Shown here piece after piece: positions 44,818 to 56,728 of a stretch of 64,000 nucleotides of DNA (the stretch's first letter is position 1; each line of letters starts with the position of its first letter). The translations under genes were made by a program, and so were the position numbers. This stretch comes from Absidia repens (Eukaryota; Mucoromycota; Mucoromycetes; Mucorales; Cunninghamellaceae): contig MCGE01000031.1 in assembly GCA_002105175.1 (NCBI GenBank), positions 422,848-486,847 of the forward strand, given 5' to 3'. Below the pieces are notes generated by a model. The model saw only the letters and a list, made by a program, of their open reading frames with translations, was not told the DNA's origin and searched no databases.

Positions 44818-47307
44818 ATGATACGTCAAACGCTGCCCTCTGTGCAAGGTGATACGGGTAAAGATAAAAATATATTGGAAAATACAATAGTTAAACAGGA
44901 AATTCTGTGAATATGCATCTAACTCTTTTTTTTATCTTTTTCATAGATAATAACGACAGCAGATGGACTGACCTGGAAAATCAAAAAATACAAGTGGCAC
45001 CAATGAATTCACCAAGAATGATCAAGATGAATTTAGCACCAGGACCAGCAGGAACAGTGGCAACGCTATGGATCGATGATTTGACTATGGGCCAATATAC
45101 ACCAAAACTCGCATTCAATGCGCTGATTGTGGATACTAAGGTGGTTCAGTCTCAAGGTGTCATAACGTTAGTCGCTACCGTCCCTTCACATCGCGAAACT
45201 CACTGCTCCACAACGACTGTGCCTATCTATTTATGTTTGCTCGAAGATGACGATGTGGTGGTTACCTGGCATATTACCGACTTTTCTTATGATGGTATAA
45301 TCAAACTGGAGGATTTGGATCAGGTGAAATGTGAAACGGCAGCTCCTCCTCATCCTTTTTTGTCTTCACCTCCAACCCCACCGATGACAGCAACAGCATC
45401 AACAGCGGTAGGAACAACGACAACCTCAGCACCAGTAACTCAGCGTATGCTCTCATCTCCTTACCATGAAGATTTTTACCAGTCTGCCTCATTGGAACCA
45501 TCCATGTCATCATTATCATCCACCTTACATGGTAATCAATACTCCAATTTATCAGTGCAATGCGTCTTATCTAATGGCAATGACAGTAAGTGTTACATAC
45601 ATTGATGCAACAATCATATGAAAATATACACCTGACACCAATAATATTTTAATTAACCAATCTTCTTCTTCTTTTTATTTGGTTTATTTATTAGGTTATC
45701 AACCGACTTCCCGACAACGAGCATCATCGATTGCCGATCTTCCCTACAGTGATGACACTCCTGGCTTCTCTGAAAATTCAAATTCCGGTTTCACAAACTT
45801 GCTTACAGAAAACTTTGATCCGAATACTACTCCCACCACCACGCTTCATTATGCGCCACGTGCGAATGTGATCAAACAGTTACAACAACAACCAACTTAC
45901 ATTCCCACTTTCACCGCTACCAGCAATATCAGTGCCCCAGGGTCGACCCATCATCACCTTCGCTACCACCCGATGCCATCAAATACAAGATCCCACTCTT
46001 TAGGCTCGTACAAGGCGAGTGGTCATCAGTCAAGCACATCCGTGGCAAGCTATCAACCTTATCCTGGGCTTATCAGTCGTGCCAATCTTGTCCTTTTGGG
46101 TGATTTGAATTCAATGACTCAAAACTGGTGTCCCGAGGAATGGCAATGCTTCCGGCGTCTGGTCCGCTTCTACCGTGAAAAGTCTGATCATGATATACGA
46201 TGCAGTTTTGAAAACGTCGCCCCCATTAAAGAGATACAACCGGATGAACAAAAAGCACCCCACACCACTCATATGGATGGAACACCGGTAGCACAACGAC
46301 AACAAATACAGCAACAGCCTGGTTCAACGACGCCAGCAGCAGCGGATTCCACGATGACGACGACGATATCCACGGTGATTTCCTGTATCTATTGGCCCGA
46401 GAAAAACGACTGGTTTATTACTTCGGTGGACTGCATTCATTTGCTGGAACACTTGATGGATCTCAAGTTCTCTGTGGAAGAAAAAAACCGTGTACGACGC
46501 AATTTGGAAGGATTTCGTCCCTTGACTGTCAGCAAAAGCAAAACGGACAGTGCCGACTTCTTCAAGCTTGTCATGTCGTTTCCCAACCCCAAGCCGAGAA
46601 ATATTGAAAAGGACCTCAAGGTGTTTCCGTGGAATACTCTACCTTACGCTTTGAAAAAAATCATCACCAAATACACCGCATCATCCTACGGCACAGCCAA
46701 TCTCACCAATGACATTAACAATAGTGGCAGACAGCGCCAGCGACAGCGTCGTCGATCTTCTCACCAGGACATGCCATTATCACCACTATCACCATCGTCA
46801 CCCACATCTTCACAGACGACAATATCATCCTTTGGCGCAGTACCTCAACCACCACCACCACCTCCTCCTTCGTCTTCATTACCCACACTATCCTCATCGT
46901 CCTCATCATCCATCTCGTCTGCTTCTTTTCCATTGTCAACTTCCTCATCAGCATTATCTCATCGACGTGCATCGGCTCCTTCTCATGATATTAACAATGC
47001 TAGTGATTATCGACCTTTGATGATGCCTTTTTTATCCATGTCATCTCCCACTACGATGACGTATCAACTTCCCCCACACTGTCGTTCTCTATCTACGTCC
47101 GACCCCATTGCTGCCTATCGCTTCAACACCACCCGACTTCCTCCTATGGATGACCCTTATACTTTACCTGACTTGCTCAATCCAAACCAAGCCGTTTCTC
47201 CTCCATCTTCTACCAACATCGCCAAAACGACCGTTACTACAGAGAACACTGCAGACATCGCCACAGAAACCAACAACAAGTCAAATGAGCAAAATGTCTT
47301 CCCATGA
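44818..47307 (+). CDS. medA: Medusa (MedA)-type developmental regulator (763 aa, 3 exons)
   Basis: Exons 44818-44857, 44947-45585, 45695-47307; they total exactly 764 codons. Residues about 35-125 form a conserved N-terminal beta-rich block (MIKMNLAPGPAGTVATLWID...LVATVPSHRE...VPIYLCLLEDD). The C-terminal conserved domain (about 385-545) is diagnostic: WCPEEWQCFRRLVRFYRE, ISCIYWPEKNDWFITSVDCI, FSVEEKNRVRRNLEGFRPLT, and FPNPKPRNIEKDLKVFPWNT. This matches MedA/Ren1/Acm1 proteins, which control conidiation, adhesion and virulence traits in ascomycetes. A role in sporangium or spore development here is an inference. Between and after these blocks are long Ser/Thr/Pro/Gln-rich stretches with poly-Pro and poly-Ser. 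The 13-codon first exon is predicted from a good donor (GTAAAG) and a matching phase. Confidence 0.9.
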
Positions 47308-48671
47308 TTTGGCACCAAACCCTTCTATAGCGAAGTGTATATACATATTGTCAATTTTATTATTATTATATACTTGTCCCCTTCCCCTACCCATTAGCAT
47401 CCCCATATCTTGTATATATATATACTTATCACGTAGCTTTACTATGCTCCCCATCTCTCTTTTTTTTTTTTTGCGACATTTACCGTCCCATATCAATCAA
47501 TCAAAATATAATAAAAAAGTCAATTTACATGAAATGAAAGTGATGGTATATATGTGTGTATATGAAAAGAAAAAAAAATCAATGTGGATGTTATTTGTAA
47601 TATGTAGAGTTTATTTATTTATGTCATGTAGGTCAAAATGAAGGCTATACTATATATAACTGTAACTAATAAAAATACAAATGCCCTAAAACAAAAGGAA
47701 GAGGCATGATATCATTCGTAAATGTATAAAGACTAGTCCTTTTCCATTATCCGCGTCGCTTGTCCAGGAAGAGTGCGTGGGTTCTACAAAAAGAAAAAGA
47801 AAAAGAAACTGGGGGACGTGCATGGAAATATCACAGACCATCGCCTCTAATCTAATCTTACGTTGTCTATCAGCTAGCTAGACCAGGAGGAAGAGCATTT
47901 TTGAAATGACCCGATCGTCGCACCAGTTCATTCGCCACCCTATCCAATGTCCGTGCGATGGTTCAGGAATGTCATTTGCACTTTTTCTACACCATACTGT
48001 ATCCAAAATAAAGTTGCATTAGTTTTTCATCCAACCATCACGTTCTTGCCGTCACCAACCTAGGTACCATCTGCCAAGGTGCATAGTACTAGTGAGTCGT
48101 TGCATCCATCGCTGTCCTTGCTGTTGACGGCTCATTAAGTGGTGTGCTTCCCAATATCTGTTCATGTTGAGCTTTGAAAGTGATTCAAGCAACATGTTGT
48201 TGTTTTTCTTAACGTGTCAGTTCCTGGAATAACAATCGGTCAGCATTCAAGTTCACCACCGCCACCACTACTGCTACAGTTGTTGTTGCTGTTGCTGCTG
48301 TTGGCGATGAGGTTCTGAAGGATCCAAAAGATTTATATATATCTCATGATGCATCGAAATGGTAATGGTTTATTGCTATTGAAGTACTGGTTTGTTGTTG
48401 TTGTTTGTTATTGTTGTTTCATGGTCTTTGAAATGGCGATGGAGGAGAGCCTTTTTTCTACGTGCGAGAGTTACCGATGTTGATGAAGGTGATGGAGAAG
48501 AGTTGTTGAAATAAACAGGTTTACGATAAAAATAGAATGACCAAGTATATCCACATTACTGTTGTTCTCGTTGTCAGATTCCACGCCAACTTTACGATTT
48601 TTCGGTGGACGGAAAAAGGTTCACGTCTGAAACGACTAAAGAGGAGTGACAAAATAAGTGAAATGAGAATG

Positions 48672-48704
<33 letters not shown>

Positions 48705-49055
48705 TGGTAATGTAGGGCAAAAAAGTTAACCGTGGGACAATTTTGCGGGTTGAAATAAAAGTGGGACGAGATGCGGTTCAGCTATGAGTCAAAAAAAAAA
48801 AAAAAATCGGGGAACGGACAACGGAAGACAGATTGCCGAGATCGGAATAGGTAATAATATATTCTTTATTATAATGACAACCAATAACAAAAAAAAATAT
48901 GGTAAAAAGTACAGTGATGATACAATAGGCTACACTAAAATAATAAAAAGTATATATATAAAAAAAAGGGATATGAGAAAGGACTACAAGTAAAAATGAG
49001 AGATCTAATAAACTAAGAGTGATGCAGGAAAGGAGGAGTAGAAGGGTTGTTAAAA
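47308..49055. other. Intergenic region with coding relic
   Basis: The first ~450 bp is the MedA-like 3' UTR (AATAAAA-type signal near 47511). A decayed coding relic occupies about 47870-48640 and is listed separately. A T tract at about 48679-48705 and AT-rich sequence complete the stretch. Nothing else is seen. Confidence 0.5.
47870..48640 (-). pseudogene. Broken protein-coding relic (unrecognised family)
   Basis: The minus strand contains several peptides with clear coding character in different frames. In order they are FRPPKNRKVGVESDNENNSN, VYFNNSSPSPSSTSVTLARR with KKALLHRHFKDHETT, a Gln run after NLLDPSEPHR, NMLLESLSKLNMNRYWEAHH, YGVEKVQMTFL and IARTLDRVANELVRRSGHF, ending ALPPGLAS-stop at 47870-47872. 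They are separated by frame changes and in-frame stops (for example TAG and TAA two codons apart after KPVLQ). No intron set restores one frame. Gln/Ser/Asn-rich composition resembles the local regulators, but no family is recognised. A decayed gene is likely; a real gene with many sequencing errors is the alternative. Confidence 0.45.
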
Positions 49056-49709
49056 CTAAGGTGATTTTGTAATCGTCTTCGCTGAAGCAGAGGCACTACC
49101 AAACAATCGGGGAGCATACTTGGCCCATCCCCAGGTATGAATCTTCCGGACAACGGCGGGAGTGATAGCAGTCGTGATAGCCAATCGAACAGGTAGCATC
49201 AGGGTCTTGTGAATACCATACGCCAGTAAGAAGATAGATGTCAATGAAGGTTTGCCATCGTCGTCCTCGCTCTCAATGGTAGATGGGGTATCTTTGTCAC
49301 TATTATCTTGCACTGCTGTGGGCTCGAATCCATACCGTTCCTTGATTTGATTGTATTTGTCCAGGACCGTCTTCTCCACCATTTTCACTTTGTCAGTCCC
49401 CATCATTTGGATAGCAGCCACTGTAAATCCAAGATCAACCATACCTATGGCAAGGTAAACAATCACTCCTGAAGGACCATATGTTCGGGCAAGTTGCTTC
49501 AATTTTCCTTCCGCTGCTGGCTTCACCGTTTGCTGTCCTGGTAATGCCGTTTTTGAGGTGACATCGTTGGTGGTATAATGACGCCGCCACAAGCCTTGTT
49601 GTTTTAAAGGAGATCCGCTAAACCTAGTTGAAGGACGAATCGAGGTCTGGATCCGATAGAACGGCTGACGGACGAGCGATTTTGAGAGAATGGATAATCG
49701 TTGAGACAT
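49056..49709 (-). CDS. FAM210/DUF1279 mitochondrial membrane protein (217 aa)
   Basis: Single-exon gene. The N-terminus (MSQRLSILSKSLVRQPFYRIQ...RRHYTTND) is basic and Ser/Arg-rich with no acidic residues, a convincing mitochondrial presequence. The DUF1279 core runs from KLKQLARTYGPSGVIVYLAIGMVDLGFTVAAIQ to LAYGIHKTLMLPVRLAITTAITPAVVRKI, the two-helix pattern of FAM210A/B and yeast Nat2. Between them lies a charged, disordered insertion (DNSDKDTPSTIESEDDDGK). Animal FAM210 proteins act in mitochondrial translation/energ metabolism; the yeast protein's role is poorly known. It is divergent from NAA15, with 202 bp between start codons. Confidence 0.88.
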   Translation of the reverse strand: MSQRLSILSKSLVRQPFYRIQTSIRPSTRFSGSPLKQQGLWRRHYTTNDVTSKTALPGQQTVKPAAEGKLKQLARTYGPSGVIVYLAIGMVDLGFTVAAIQMMGTDKVKMVEKTVLDKYNQIKERYGFEPTAVQDNSDKDTPSTIESEDDDGKPSLTSIFLLAYGIHKTLMLPVRLAITTAITPAVVRKIHTWGWAKYAPRLFGSASASAKTITKSP

Positions 49710-49911
49710 TTATTTGGAAGAGTAAAAAAAAAAAAAAAAGGACAGGGGGAATAAAAAAAAAAAAAAGTGAAAGAGATGCTGCCTTTTTATTTTGTGCCGG
49801 ACGGAGATTTTAGCCGTGACTGCAAAGAAACCCCTCCGGCAGAAAAAAAAAAAAATAGGTCGTCTTTTGTTCTCGTTTACCACTTTTTTCTATAACCATC
49901 CTTCGTTTATC
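49710..49911. promoter_or_regulatory. Shared divergent promoter (FAM210-like and NAA15)
   Basis: A 202-bp spacer with three A runs (about 49725-49738, 49754-49766, 49842-49855) between divergent housekeeping genes. Such poly(dA:dT) tracts commonly exclude nucleosomes, so they may open both promoters; this is inference. Confidence 0.45.
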
Positions 49912-52900
49912 ATGTCTTCCAACAGGGAATTGGCTCCCAAAGAAAGTGCCATTTTTAGAAATGTACTGGTAAGTCACCAACTTTTTTTTTATCTTCTCCT
50001 TTTCTTTCTATCCAAAGTAAAAACGCGAATAAAATATAACTCTTCCATTTTATTTTTATTTTTTACTCCTTTAGAAAAACTACGAACTTCGACAATACAA
50101 GAAGGGTCTCAAGTTGGCGGAATCCATTCTGAAGAAGTATCCTAACCATGGTGGTAAGTTTGTCTTGGAGAACACCCCATCTTTTTAAAAGACTAACCAG
50201 ACATGCTTTTCTCTGTCTAGAAACTCTGGCCATGAAAGGTATCTTTTTGAACAACTTGGACAAAAAAACTGAAGGATACGAATATGTCAAACTCGGTGTT
50301 CGCAATGACTTGACGTCGCATATCTGTAAGAACTTGAATTATTGGAAATAAGATTATTTGATACACAAGTGACTGATCCTTCCATCTTATAACTTGCGTT
50401 TTGCAGGTTGGCACGTTTATGGATTGATGCACCGAGCTGACAAAAACTATGCCGAAGCTGCCAAGTGCTACACCCAAGCTTTGAAATATAACAAGAACGA
50501 TGTCAACATCCTCAGGGACTTTGCCCTTATGCAAACTCAACTTCGTCAATACGATTCAGCTGCTGTAAGTGGTATATGTATATTTTGTTTATATAAGATG
50601 AAACACTCACCCCCATTTCTCTTTCCAATCTACAGGAAGCCCGTGCCCAACTTTTGCAACATCGACCCACGAACCCACCTTTTTGGATTGGATTAGCTGT
50701 TTCTTACCAAATGGCTGGTAAACCTGACAAGGCCTTGACCGTGTTGAAATCTCAGGAAGAAGCCATGAAGGTAAGGAAACCTCAAAAAAGTTAATCCATT
50801 TCACTCATCCCCTTCTTTTTGAATAGGATACACCTGTCAACTACGAACAATCCGAATTGCGTCTTTACCATAACTGTCTCATTGAAGAAACTGGCGATTT
50901 TGAAGGTGCTTTGGAACATTTGAACACCATCGAACCAAAAGTAACAGACAAGCGTAGTGTGAAGGAAAAGAGGGCCCACTATCTTAGTAAACTTGGCAAG
51001 GTGGAGGATGCGGAATCAACCTATCGTCTACTCATCAGCGAAAATCCTTATGACAGCCGCTACATTTCAAAACTTTTGCAATTGAAGGGCTTGGACAAAG
51101 GTAAAAAAAAAAAAAAAATATTATAAAACCGAATGATGCTTTATCTTTTTATTATTTGGATCCTTTAGATGATAAAAAATCAGAAGCAAACCAACTGTTG
51201 GCGGATTTACTTGCACAATACCCTCGATCAAAGGCAATCGAAGATTTGTCTCTCCATTATGCGGAAGATGATTCGTTCAAGGTGAAGGCTGTGGCTGCTA
51301 TCCAAAATGCTCTCCGAAAAGGTGTACCCTCTTTATTTGCAACCATGAAGAAATACTACTCGAATGAAAAGAAACAAAAGACAATCACCGAATTGGTCGA
51401 ATCTTATGTCACTTCCCTTGAAAAGAATGGATCCTTTGAAGAAAACGGTAAGTATCAAAAAAGAAAAAGAAAAAGAATCAATTGCAAACACGGCGGTAAT
51501 GTGTTCATCTTTTTTTTTCACCCTCTTCTAGGCTCCAAAGAGCCTCCTACTGCTCTACTATGGTGCCTTTATTATCTTGCACAACACTACGATTATCACC
51601 GTCAACTGGACAAGGCATTGTCGACCATTAACAAGGCAATCGATCATTCTCCAACCGTGGTGGAATTATACATGACTAAAGGCCGAATTTTGAAGGTAAG
51701 GAGGGATTCTAGAGAATCGAATTAGGATGATGGTGATTGACCTTTTGCTTCCTTTCTTTCTTTATCTTTTTATATTGCAGCATTCTGGAAAACCTCAAGA
51801 TGCCGCCAATGTGATGAACGACGCTCGTGAACTCGACTTGCAAGACAGATTTATTAATTCCAAATGTGCCAAATACATGTTACGTGCCGATCGTGTGGAG
51901 GATGCAGAAAAGACTATTGGCTTGTTTACAAGAGTAAGTTTAATTGAGAAGAAAAAAAAAAAAAAGGTGATCATAATAGAGTGATAGAATATGGTACTAA
52001 TGTTTTTTATTTATTCCTTAGCGAGAAGTAGAGCCCATCAAAGATATGGTGGATATGCAATGCCAGTGGTTTATGACTGAAGAAGGCTACTCATACGCGC
52101 GACAAAAGAACTATGGCAAAGCTTTGAAGCGATTCCAGGCGGTGGTTAAATTCTACGATGACTACTTTGAAGACCAATTCGACTTCCATGCCTATTGTCT
52201 TGGTAAGGCTACCTTACGTGCCTATGTGGATATGTTGCGATCTGAAGACCGAATGCGTGGCCATCCTTATTATGCTAAGGCTGCAAAGGGAGCTGTGGAA
52301 GTTTACCTGGCTATGGCGGATAAACCAAAAGAAACCTCATCCCTGGATGAAGCCAACATGACGGAAGCAGAAAAGAAAAAGGCTAGAAACAAGGCTCGCA
52401 AGGCAGAAATCAAGGCAAACAAAGAAAACCAGGACCCTGCTGCTGCTACCACTGCTACTGATGCCGCTGCCGTTGAGGATGCAGAAGACAAGAAGGAACA
52501 AAAGGATGAACAACACAAGAAGGATGGCAAGAAAAATGTGGATCAGGACCCTGAAGGCGACGCTTACTTGAAAACAACGAATCCATTGGAAGAAGCTTTC
52601 AAATTAGTAGAGCCTTTGACGCGATTGGCGCCCGGCAATGCTGACACTCATCTTTTGGCTTTTGATATCTATGTCCGTCAAGAAAAATGGCTTTTGGCAA
52701 TCAAATCTCTGAATACGCTTGCCCAATTGAACAAGAATCAACCTGAATTGAAGTCAAAGATCGATTATTGCAAAAATGCTGGTAAGTGCTGGATAAGAGA
52801 ATGGAAGCATAGTAAACAATTGACTGACCTTGCCAATTTTATCATTATCATTATTTTTTTGCTTCCTATAGTTGCTAAACCAATCACACCTGTTGACCCT

Positions 52901-52948
52901 CGTATCCAAACTCTTATTGATAGCCAACTTGCCAAACTCGTAGTTTAG
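49912..52948 (+). CDS. NAA15: NatA N-terminal acetyltransferase auxiliary subunit NAA15/Nat1 (746 aa, 11 exons)
   Basis: Exons 49912-49968, 50075-50153, 50221-50325, 50407-50564, 50636-50770, 50827-51100, 51169-51447, 51532-51695, 51781-51933, 52022-52781, 52872-52948; they total exactly 747 codons. NAA15 is the ribosome-anchored TPR scaffold of NatA, which acetylates protein N-termini exposed after Met removal (family knowledge). Diagnostic stretches: [97 protein letters not shown] and [21 protein letters not shown] Lys/Glu/Ala-rich charged linker (about residues 540-605) follows, as in other NAA15 proteins. It is about 110 residues shorter than the yeast and human proteins, mainly at the C-terminus. 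An AATAAA lies about 130 nt after the stop. Confidence 0.95.
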
Positions 52949-54197
52949 AATGTTTTTACTAGTTTAGTTGATTTCGTTTTTTGACCCCGTTTCTTCTCAC
53001 CCTTCTGCTTCATATTATTCTCCCATCGTATACTTTTTTATTTATTTCTTTATTGCATGTATTTATTGTACGAAGAATAAAAATAGACGTTTTTATATGT
53101 ATTTACATTGTGACTTGGTGTTCTTTTGGTGTTTGATGTTATCCTTTTCATATTGATACGTGGTGCATCAAATGTGTGTTATGTGTGTGTGCTGTTTTTG
53201 TGGTATTTTTTTGTGCAGAATAAAGGAAGAGCTATAGTACCCACCCCCTAAACCATTTACTGTATCATATTCCTGTTTGGAAGTGTACTTGGTTTGATCG
53301 TACGACACGATAAAATTCATGCATGCGGAGTTGACTACCAGCATGATCTATTGCCAAGACATCAATGTGTATGAAGAGTGATACTACGCAATAGACATTC
53401 CATGCGTCCATGGACTCAGTTGTTTTGTTTTGTTTTTTTATAGTTTTTTGTTTTGTTTTTTATTCTTTTTTATTTAGTAAACAGCTTTATGTATCGTCAT
53501 TGAAGAAGTGCAAAAATGGAATAAGTTGTGGAGGAAACACTCAATAGAATACACCGTATGTACTATAATGCACTCCTTGCCCTCCTACTTCCCCCCTTCC
53601 CGCCCTCGCACACATATATTCTGTTTACATAAACCATTGTCAACGTATAGAATATGACCAGGGTTATGTTGATGAGATTTATTTAACATGAAATCGATTA
53701 AAAGCCACATATACTTACACTATAAGAAAAGGGCTTTTTTTTTTTGGTACAAGATGACTTCCCGGTTCAGGGGCAGTTCGTACTGTAGTATTTGATTAGA
53801 GATTGAACCATGTGTATTCATATATTATCGTAATATGATGGTAGAAATAAAAGAAGAGTGGAATTTCGAAATTCAGTATATTGCATGCTATTGGTAATGC
53901 TTGAAATGGCTACAAAGGGGTTAAAAATTGGAGGGGGTGGGAGAGACCATTCTTTTTTTTTTTTTTTTTTTTGTTTCTCCGTGCTGTTAAATTTCCCGAT
54001 TCTGGGGTCCACTTTATTTTCCCTCTCTTTCACTTTATTTTTTCTTCTTTTTTCTGTCTTTGCTTCTTATTGTATTAGTCTAATACAATCATACCACCTT
54101 CTTTACCATATTAAGATACAACGATACATAATATTTGGAAACGGACCAACACCCTATTTATTTTTTTTATACATTACAACAAACTCGCACCATCACC
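52949..54197. other. Intergenic between NAA15 and Kin1-type kinase
   Basis: Holds the NAA15 3' UTR and the kinase promoter. A T tract near 53951-53971 and pyrimidine-rich DNA precede the kinase start. No gene or RNA is recognised in the middle part (53150-53850). Confidence 0.5.
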
Positions 54198-56728
54198 ATG
54201 GTGATTCCATATTTACTTGAAGATTGGCAACGCGAAGCGGACATTGTCACGATGGATGAACACTGTGTAGTCAAAGCAATTGGAAATTATATTCTGAAAC
54301 AAACTTTGGGTAAAGGCTCTATGGGAAAAGTCAAACTTGGTATTCATATTGTCACTGGTGAAAAGGTAATCAATAATAAGGATATATACCAACTGATTTA
54401 TGCATCATTTTTTGAAACTCATTTCGTTATTTTAATGCTATTCAATATCAATAGACTGCCATCAAAATCGTTCCCCGGGCTACTCGAAACCGAAAATTGA
54501 CACCAAAGGAATTATCAAGAGAACTGCGCGCTATTCGGGAAGGCCATCTTATGATGCTATTGAATCACCCTCATATTGTCTATTTACGGGATATGGTTGC
54601 TGGCAGCCATCACTATTATTTTATGATGGATTATGTTAGTGGTGGCCAACTGTTGCACTATATCGTCAAAAGAAGCTACCTTACGGAACAACATGCTCGC
54701 CACTTTTGCCGTCAAATGGTCAGTGCTCTGGATTATATGCATCGGAACTCGGTAGTACATCGCGATTTGAAAATTGAAAACATTCTGGTAGATAGCACAG
54801 GTCGCAACATCAAAATAATCGACTTTGGTCTGTCCAATCTTTTTTGTCCTGAGCGTCAACTCACTACCTATTGTGGTTCTCTCTATTTTGCTGCCCCGGA
54901 ACTCTTGAATGGCCGTCCTTACCGTGGTCCTGAAATCGACGTGTGGAGTCTTGGTGTAGTGCTTTATGTGATGGTCACTGGCTCGGTACCTTTTGATGAC
55001 AAATCTTTACCCGGATTACATGAAAAAATCAAACGTGCTCAAGTGGCTTACCCAGCGCATTTGTCTTCTCAATGTCATCAACTGCTTTCCACCATCTTCG
55101 TCGCCGAGCCGCAACAGCGCATCACTTTGGCTGATATCATCCGTCATCCTTGGCTCAACGACGGTCACTCTCGTTATATTCGCAATCACCTTCCGTTCCG
55201 CGAACCTCTATGCCTTCCATTGGATGAAAATGTTTTGAAACGAATGACTTATGGATTTAGCCTGGGTACTACTGACGATATTCGAATGAAGATGGAAGTT
55301 ATTTTGCAATCGTCCGTTTACCGTATCTCTGCCACTCATGTTTCTGATATTCAATCACTTTCTCTGAACAATCAAAAGAATAGCAGCAATTCCAGTATCA
55401 ACAACAATTCATTCTCCTCCTCCACCTCCCTCTTTATGAAATCTTGCAATCGACTGTCTGGGAAAAAATCGTGCAAGCGAGCTACCAACAACAAGGATGC
55501 GAGCCATATGATCTGGGGGTCTTACAATGATCCGCAAACAGTGCCAGCAGCCTATCATCCACTTTTATCGATATATTATCTTACACGCGAACGAATGGAG
55601 CGAATAGAGGATATCTTAACACCAAGAAAGCATCCGCCAATGGAACCAGCATCATCATCACCAGCAGCAACCTCAAAACCAACACTGTCATCCTTGGAAA
55701 ATACCATGGAAGATATACAATCGAAACATTTAGCTTCATCTCAGCAACCGAACCAAATGATAAAAAATGAAAGGGACGACAGCGAATGCTCGAAACGACA
55801 TATTCACACGAAACAACACCAACCGGATTACTGCAAGCATCGAACTTGCAACCTACCTCCATCGACATCTCCATTACATGCAGCAAAAACAAGTAAGCAG
55901 TCAAAATCTCATCATCACCAACGACTGTTAACATCATCATCATCCTCTTCAACACCAGGTTTAGCAGTAACATCTTCTCTTGTGTCATCGGCTCTGTCGT
56001 CGTCATCATCTACACACTCAACATTATCCTTTAATTCGGCTTTGAAAGCATGGACAACATCATCCTCTTCATCATCAACGACGCTACCCTTACCACAGAC
56101 CCTTGGAATAATTGATAGCAACAACATCAATACCACCAGATCGACACTGCCTTTTTCCTCAATCAAATCGACGACGGCAACGACGAAGCGGAAAATACCT
56201 TTATTTTTGAAACTTGGTGCATTCTTTAGACGAACACAGAAAAACCGAAGCCAGAAAGGCCACAACAATGGAAACCACCACAGACGCAAAAAACGTCAAC
56301 AGCGGCACCGACACCATTGCGACGTTGTGGATCGTCACTATCAGAACGCCAAAGTTACCCATCGACGACGATCTTCCCAGGCATCAGATACAAGTTTATA
56401 TGACGAGGATCAACAGCAGCAACCATTGGTACCGTCAACGTCGATTCATGAACGAAATACGAATACTCATCATGTGTCATTACTCAGTCCAACCGCATCA
56501 TCAGTTTCATCAGATTCCACAAAGACACCACGATTACGCCCAATGCCAATGACCCCTGACAAAAAGCACAACGACAGCGATGGGAATGGTACGGAGACGA
56601 CAAGGACAAACCGCCATAGACATGAACGCACACCTAGTTGGCTTTCTCGGAGACTCAGCACTTGGATGGACAATGCCCTTCTTTTGAATCGATCTACTTC
56701 GGGACTAGGTCAAACCAGGCGAAATTAG
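54198..56728 (+). CDS. KIN1: Kin1/MARK-type Ser/Thr protein kinase without visible KA1 tail (813 aa)
   Basis: Exons 54198-54365 and 54455-56728; they total 814 codons. The kinase domain (about residues 30-300) has all key elements: glycine loop LGKGSMGKV, catalytic Lys60 in TAIKIV, HRDLKIEN (Asp160), IIDFGLSN (Asp179) and FAAPELLNG. The activation loop TTYCGSLYFAAPE holds the LKB1/Elm1-type Thr. Similarity is highest to fungal Kin1 (polarity, exocytosis, cell-wall signalling). The remaining ~500 residues are low-complexity Ser/Thr/Gln/His-rich with basic patches (KKRQQRHRHHCD, FRRTQKNRSQKG). The C-terminus (SWLSRRLSTWMDN) does not show the KA1 lipid-binding fold normally ending Kin1. The basic stretches might replace it in membrane binding. 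A second in-frame ATG (MDEHC) lies 18 codons downstream. Confidence 0.9.
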
